DNA of 64,000 nt from Hydractinia symbiolongicarpus (taxonomy: Eukaryota > Cnidaria > Hydrozoa > Anthoathecata > Hydractiniidae). The position numbers were made by a program, and so were the translations under genes. Of the stretch, positions 60,835 through 64,000 are shown piece by piece. Below the pieces are notes generated by a model that was given only the letters and a program-made list of their open reading frames with translations, was not told the DNA's origin and searched no databases. Position 1 is the first letter of the stretch; each line of letters begins with the position of its first letter. The stretch is from contig NC_079884.1 in NCBI RefSeq assembly GCF_029227915.1, positions 4,466,001 through 4,530,000 on the forward strand, given 5' to 3'.

Positions 60835-63270
60835 TCACAGGGTACTTTCTTTGTATATATTCGACTATACGGGCCAAGCCCGGGATTTACGGGAAATCGC
60901 GGGTTTTCGTTTTCCGGCGATTAAACCTCTTTCATTAAGCGTCTCATCAAAAATGAAAACATTTTTGAAAACTACAAGTCTCATGCGTTTTAGTGGTGAA
61001 AAAAAAATTTAAAAAATCGTTCGGGAAATGAGTTTACTCCCTGGGTACTTTCTTTGTATACATTCGACTATACGGGCCGAGACTGGGATTTACGGGAAAT
61101 TGCGGGTTTTCGTTTGCCGGCGATTAAACTTCTTTTATTCAGCGTCTCATTAAAAATGAAAACATTTTTAAAAACTACAAGTCTCATGGGCTTTAGTGGT
61201 GAAATAATATTTTAAAAAATCGTTCGGGAAATGAGTTTACACCCTGGGTACTTTCTTTGTATACTTTTGACTATACGGGCCGAGTCCGGGATTTACGGGA
61301 AATCGCAGGTTTTCGTTTGCCGGCGATTAAACTTCTTTTATTCAGCGTCTCATCAAAAATGAAAACATTTTTGAAAACTACAAGTCTCATGCGTTTTAGT
61401 GGTGAAAAAATAATTTAAAAATTCGTTCGCGAAATGAGTTTACTCACTGGGTACTTTCCTTGTATACTTTTAACTATACGGGCCGAGTCCGGGATTTACG
61501 GGAAATCGCGGGTTTTCGTTTGCCCGCGATTAAACTTCTTTTATTCAGCGTCTCATTAAAAATGAAAACATTTTTAAAAACTACAAGTCTCATGGGCTTT
61601 AGTGGTGAAATAATAATTTAAAAAATCGTTTGGGAAATGAGTTTACTCCCTGGGTACTTTCTTTGTATACTTTTGACTATACGGGCCGAGTCCAGGATTT
61701 ACGGGAAATCGCAGGTTTTCGGTTGCCGGCGATTAAACTTCTTTTATTCAGCGTCTCATTAAAAATGAAAACATTTTTAAAAACTACAAGTCTCATGGGC
61801 TTTAGTGGTGAAATAATAATTTAAAAAATCGCTTGGGAAATGAGTTTACTCCCTGGGTACTTTCTTTGTATACTTTCGACTATACGGGCCGAGTCCAGGA
61901 TTTACGGGAAATCGCAGGTTTTCGTTTGCCGGCGATTAAACTTCTTTTATTCAGCGTCTCATCAAAAATGAAAACATTTTTAAAAACTACAGGTCTCATG
62001 CGTTTTAGTGGTGAAATAATAATTTAAAAAATCGTTCGGGAAATGAGTTTACTCCCTGGGTACTTTCTTTGTATACTTTTGACTATACGGTCCGAGTACG
62101 GGATTTACGGGAAATCGCAGGTTTTCGTTTGCTGGCGATTAAACTTCTTTTATTCAGCGTCTCATCAAAAATGAAAACATTTTTGAAAACTACAAGTCTC
62201 ATGCGTTTTAGTGGTGAAAAAATAATTTAAAAAATCGTTCTGGAAATGAGTTTACACCCTGGGTACTTCCTTTGTATTCTTTTGACTATACGGGCCGAGT
62301 CCGGGATTTACGGGAAATCGCAGGTTTTCGTTTGCCGGCGATTAAACTTCTTTTATTCAGCGTCTCATCAAAAATGAAAACATTTTTAAAAACTACAGGT
62401 CTCATGCGTTTTAGTGGTGAAATAATAATTTAAAAAATCGTTCGGGAAATGAGTTTACTCCCTGGGTACTTTCTTTGTATACTTTTGACTATACGGTCCG
62501 AGTACGGGATTTACGGGAAATCGCAGGTTTTCGTTTGCTGGCGATTAAACTTCTTTTATTCAGCGTCTCATCAAAAATGAAAACATTTTTGAAAACTACA
62601 AGTCTCATGCGTTTTAGTGGTGAAAAAATAATTTAAAAAATCGTTCTGGAAATGAGTTTACACCCTGGGTACTTCCTTTGTATTCTTTTGACTATACGGG
62701 CCGAGTCCGGGATTTACGGGAAATCGCAGGTTTTCGTTTGCCGGCGATTAAACTTCTTTTATTTAGCGTCTCATCAAAAATAAAAACATTTTTGAAAACT
62801 ACAAGTCTCATGCGTTTTAGTGGTGAAAAAATAATTTAAAAATTCGTTCGGGAAATGAGTTTACTCACTGGGTACTTTCCTTCTATACTTTTAACTATAC
62901 GGGCCGAGTCCGGGATTTACGGGAAATCGCAGGTTTTCGTTTGCCGGCGATTAAACTTCTTTTATTCAGCGTCTCATCAAAAATGAAAACATTTTTGAAA
63001 ACTACAAGTCTCATGCGTTTTAGTGGTGAAAAAATAATTTAAAAAATCGTTCGGGAAATGAGTTTACTCCCTGGGTACTTTCTTTGTATACTTTTGACTA
63101 TGCGGGCCGAGTCCGGGGTTTACGGGAAATGGCGGGTTTTCGTTTGCCGGCGATTAAACTTCTTTTATCTAGCGTCTCATCAAAAATGAAAACATTTTTA
63201 AAAACTACAAGTCTTATGCGTCTGAGTGGTGAAAAAGTAATTTAAAAAATCGTTCTGGAAATGAGTTTAC
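60835..63270 (+). repeat. 12-monomer higher-order repeat (2,436 bp)
   Basis: Order by start: 60,835 Z; 61,038 F; 61,241 T; 61,444 S with perfect dyad 3 and ttcgcgaaatg; 61,647 P; 61,850 P; 62,053 C; 62,256 T with gtattc; 62,459 C; 62,661 T with gtattc; 62,864 S; 63,067 E. The C-T pair at 62,053 is duplicated 406 bp later. The next copy starts at 63,271. Confidence 0.88.
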
Positions 63271-64000
63271 TCACAGGGTACTTTCTTTGTATATATTCGA
63301 CTATACGGGCCAAGCCCGGGATTTACGGGAAATCGCGGGTTTTCGTTTTCCGGCGATTAAACCTCTTTCATTAAGCGTCTCATCAAAAATGAAAACATTT
63401 TTGAAAACTACAAGTCTCATGCGTTTTAGTGGTGAAAAAAAAATTTAAAAAATCGTTCGGGAAATGAGTTTACTCCCTGGGTACTTTCTTTGTATACATT
63501 CGACTATACGGGCCGAGACTGGGATTTACGGGAAATTGCGGGTTTTCGTTTGCCGGCGATTAAACTTCTTTTATTCAGCGTCTCATTAAAAATGAAAACA
63601 TTTTTAAAAACTACAAGTCTCATGGGCTTTAGTGGTGAAATAATATTTTAAAAAATCGTTCGGAAATGAGTTTACACCCTGGGTACTTTCTTTGTATACT
63701 TTTGACTATACGGGCCGAGTCCGGGATTTACGGGAAATCGCAGGTTTTCGTTTGCCGGCGATTAAACTTCTTTTATTCAGCGTCTCATCAAAAATGAAAA
63801 CATTTTTGAAAACTACAAGTCTCATGCGTTTTAGTGGTGAAAAAATAATTTAAAAATTCGTTCGCGAAATGAGTTTACTCACTGGGTACTTTCCTTGTAT
63901 ACTTTTAACTATACGGGCCGAGTCCGGGATTTACGGGAAATCGCGGGTTTTCGTTTGCCCGCGATTAAACTTCTTTTATTCAGCGTCTCATTAAAAATGA
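63271..64000 (+). repeat. 12-monomer higher-order repeat, second copy, cut by the window edge
   Basis: Z, F, T and S repeat 60,835 onward at offset 2,436 bp, or 2,435 after a one-base deletion at about 63,661 (cgttcggaaatg). The rare ttcgcgaaatg and gcccgcgatt marks and aatattttaaa are shared. The last monomer begins at 63,889 and is incomplete (112 bp). Confidence 0.88.

Larger units (their letters stand above)
1..64000 (+). repeat. Satellite DNA array, ~203 bp monomer, about 315 head-to-tail copies
   Basis: The landmark tccctgggtactttctttg recurs every 201-204 bp from position 1 to the right edge, always on the + strand. The equivalent landmark starts at 63,889, giving 315 intervals averaging about 202.8 bp. 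Copies differ by scattered substitutions and 1-2 bp indels. No unique sequence, transposable element, simple-repeat block or orientation switch interrupts the array, and both ends run off the window. Arrays of this kind are typical of eukaryotic centromeric, pericentromeric or subtelomeric heterochromatin. Which of these applies, and in which species, cannot be told from sequence alone. No gene is supported anywhere in the window. Confidence 0.98.

Noticed and set aside
1-64000. CRISPR array
   Set aside because: Repeats are regular, but there are no unique spacers: the whole 203-bp unit is repeated, there are no cas genes, and the unit is far longer than a CRISPR repeat-spacer pair.
1-64000. 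Tandem rRNA, tRNA, 5S or histone gene cluster
   Set aside because: The 203-bp unit has no tRNA or 5S features (no A-box/B-box pair, no cloverleaf) and is too short for the others. No conserved coding or RNA motif was recognised.
1-64000. Assembly artefact creating the near-identical HOR copies
   Set aside because: Not excluded, but not adopted: copies differ at scattered private sites, have slightly different lengths (1,217 against 1,216; 3,447 against 3,245), and contain hybrids. This argues for real sequence. Spanning long reads would settle it.
1-64000. Naming the species or an existing satellite family
   Set aside because: I do not recognise the monomer. A database search (Dfam, RepBase, NCBI) with 610-812 is the decisive test and could not be run.

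Overview
The whole 64 kb window is one uninterrupted tandem satellite DNA array. The unit is a ~203 bp monomer (38% G+C by hand count on one copy), repeated head to tail on one strand about 315 times (mean spacing about 202.8 bp), with a partial unit at the right edge. I found no protein gene, rRNA, tRNA, transposon, CRISPR array or other unique sequence. Open frames of 60-102 codons occur but are by-products of the repeat: 203 is not a multiple of 3, most begin at TTG created by one recurrent C/T variant, and none looks like a known protein. An array of this size and order points to eukaryotic heterochromatin (pericentromere, centromere or a subtelomeric/knob block). The species cannot be named from the sequence, and centromere function is inference.

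Monomers differ by diagnostic variants, and these occur in a repeating order, so the array has higher-order repeats (HORs). Left part (1 to about 15 kb): a mosaic of monomers with marker caagcccggg, a ccgaaccc/tatac class and a gagacc class, with 13-mer and 20-mer recurrences and local 1-, 2- and 3-monomer duplications. Middle (15.0-21.7 kb): a 17-mer followed by a 16-mer copy lacking one monomer. Then 20.9-28.6 kb: a 7-mer, three 9-mers of exactly 1,825 bp arranged A-B-A, and a 4-mer. Then 30.2-35.1 kb: a 14-mer and a shortened 10-mer copy. Then 35.1-39.7 kb: a 5-monomer cassette. Then 39.5-47.9 kb: 18-mer/15-mer recurrences. Then 47.9-54.5 kb: a 13-mer built of alternating 6-mer and 7-mer halves. 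Last, 54.5-64 kb: 3-mer, 6-mer, 1-mer and 12-mer repeats.

Short names used below: C = cggtccgagtacggg; T = acaccctggg; S = tcactggg with ccttctatac or ccttgtatac; E = tatgcggcccgag or tatgcgggccgag with atggcggg; D = tacgtgccaag; F = ccgagaccggg or ccgagactggg; G = aatcgcttg; H = caagccccgg; I = ccgaaccc, or ccgagtccggg with cccatcaaatatg; P = ccgagtccagg; Q = gattcaggg; R = ttattgaaaac; Z = tcacaggg followed by ttttccggcg.

The most interesting property is architectural. Each standard monomer packs four separate dyad symmetries into about 115 bp. The strongest, TCAAAAATG/CATTTTTGA with a 4-nt loop, also occurs as TTAAAAATG/CATTTTTAA, a paired change that keeps the stem. Several monomers are visible hybrids of two variant classes, and duplications of three monomers (608-609 bp) recur at six places. 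No gene-based system is present; any novelty lies in this satellite and how it evolves.
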